Origin: Desulfobacter sp.
GTDB lineage: Bacteria > Desulfobacterota > Desulfobacteria > Desulfobacterales > Desulfobacteraceae
NCBI GenBank assembly: GCA_028768525.1
Contig: CP054837.1
Coordinates: 3,902,001-3,966,000, forward strand
DNA length: 64,000 bases
Direction: 5' to 3'
Made by a program: the position numbers and the translations under genes. Position 1 is the first letter of the stretch. Every line of letters starts with the position of its first letter. Below the pieces are notes generated by a model. That model had not been told where the DNA came from and did not search any database. It was given only the letters and a program-made list of their open reading frames with translations. This document shows positions 63,528 to 64,000 of the stretch, piece after piece.

Positions 63528-63647
63528 CGGATAATTGCATGACCGGGATCGATCCACGACACAGAAGGGATCACTTATCGCTGCTTCCTTCCGGACCTGA
63601 CGAGGTTCATGGCCGTCTGTTACGAGGCGACCGATCAGAATTATCCG
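63528..63647 (-). ncRNA. ffs: Signal recognition particle RNA (small bacterial SRP/4.5S RNA)
   Basis: On the minus strand the conserved domain IV sequence GTCAGGTCCGGAAGGAAGCAGC-like is seen (GTCAGGTCCGGAAGGAAGC), with its GGAA apical tetraloop at 63592-63589. The flanks pair: CGGATAATT (63647-63639 reading minus) with AATTATCCG (63536-63528). A further outer stem, CCGGCTG (63665-63659) with CAGCCGG (63516-63510), suggests the transcript is longer, about 155 nt, and ends in TTCTTTTTTC. It binds Ffh to target proteins to the membrane. Confidence 0.9.
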
Positions 63648-63671
63648 CCCGGCTTATCCAGCCGGAGCAAT

Positions 63672-63702
63672 ATTATATACGTGCTTTTTTGTTAAAATTC
63701 AA
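63672..63702 (-). promoter_or_regulatory. Candidate SRP RNA promoter
   Basis: On the minus strand a perfect TATAAT (63677-63672) preceded by TTGAAT (63702-63697) with a 19-base spacer. The -10 is about seven bases before the outer stem of the SRP RNA. The spacing is long, so the -35 is doubtful. Confidence 0.4.
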
Positions 63703-63890
63703 GATTAATTTAAGCGCGGACTGGTTATGCCGGCGCGGCCGGTCCATAAAAACTGCGGTGACCCTTTATGTTGGCGGAATTCCGGGAGCAGAATTCCGTC
63801 ATTCCCGGATAAATTAATATTTGAACTAAAAATCGTTTTCATATACTATAAACAGGTCCATTTCAGAATTAGCCAAAACAGGAGAATGCA

Positions 63891-64000
63891 ATGAGCGAAA
63901 TAGTGAATGACGGTGATCAGACCATTATCAAACCGGGTACGGATGTTGTCGCTTCCATGGCTGAAAGCTTTAAAGGTGAACTGCTGGCGGCCATTAAAGG
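63891..64000 (+). CDS. Start of a possible STAS-domain (anti-sigma factor antagonist) protein, partial
   Basis: ATG 63891 has GGAG upstream and the frame stays open to the window end (36 codons visible). The sequence MSEIVNDGDQTIIKPG followed by TDVVASMAESFKGELLAAIK resembles the beginning of a STAS domain (beta strand, then helix with ...ELLAAI), as in SpoIIAA-like anti-sigma factor antagonists. Too short to be certain. The gene continues outside the window. Confidence 0.45.
   Translation, partial: MSEIVNDGDQTIIKPGTDVVASMAESFKGELLAAIK

Overview
The window reads as a chromosome segment of a GC-rich (mid-50s %) anaerobic Gram-negative bacterium, most likely a sulfate-reducing Desulfobacterota (Desulfobacteraceae-like). 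This is inferred from the gene repertoire: an orphan TrpB2 beside a canonical TrpB, crotonase/acyl-CoA dehydrogenase/acyl-CoA ligase genes for fatty or aromatic acids, quinolinate synthase NadA, LolA, many sensor kinases, tandem Hsp20 genes and a small CxC-rich protein. There are no rRNA or tRNA genes, no recognisable transposase and no CRISPR array. One structural RNA (SRP RNA) is present.

Layout. 1-4.5 kb: end of a UvrD/PcrA helicase, an MFS transporter, a PfkB kinase and a phosphohexomutase. 4.5-9.5 kb: a hybrid histidine kinase with REC and HD-GYP output, a K+ channel and a crotonase. 9.6-9.74 kb: a folded intergenic element. 9.9-18.5 kb: a six-gene minus-strand operon (small membrane protein, TelA, acidic DUF4178-like protein, lipoprotein, DUF350 protein, membrane spermidine-synthase-like protein) that resembles an envelope-stress cluster, with a perfect palindrome in its upstream region. 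18.5-24.5 kb: BipA/TypA, an unknown protein, a secreted beta-propeller and an O-methyltransferase. 24.5-27 kb: five tandem small heat-shock proteins that arose by duplication of a two-gene cassette. 27-33 kb: a methyltransferase, a Cys-rich miniprotein, a DUF2867 protein, TrpB1, an aminotransferase and a sensor kinase. 33-38.4 kb: a 1395-residue envelope protein followed by an AT-rich patch and a long inverted repeat. 38.5-47 kb: a double CDP-alcohol phosphatidyltransferase, an MBL hydrolase, a FadR-type regulator, YgiQ, a sensor kinase and TrpB2. 47-54.5 kb: TetR/EamA, GNAT, acyl-CoA dehydrogenase and ligase, GDPD and DgkA. 54.6-57.5 kb: radA-rlmE-yebC. 57.5-64 kb: nadA-lolA-acyl-CoA ligase, grpE-dnaK, SRP RNA and the start of a possible STAS protein.

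Most notable signals. (1) The two trpB genes, 15 kb apart, carry the same palindromic operator (GTTTCTA-N4-TAGAAAC) over their promoters, which suggests a tryptophan regulon under an unidentified repressor. (2) The TelA/DUF350/spermidine-synthase-like operon looks like a membrane-stress system with unusual partners. (3) Two intergenic palindromic elements (18558-18700 and 46904-47017) share a 23-nt core with 19 identical positions and one compensatory base-pair change, so they are copies of one repeat family. (4) A further long inverted repeat and a multi-stem element have no assigned function.
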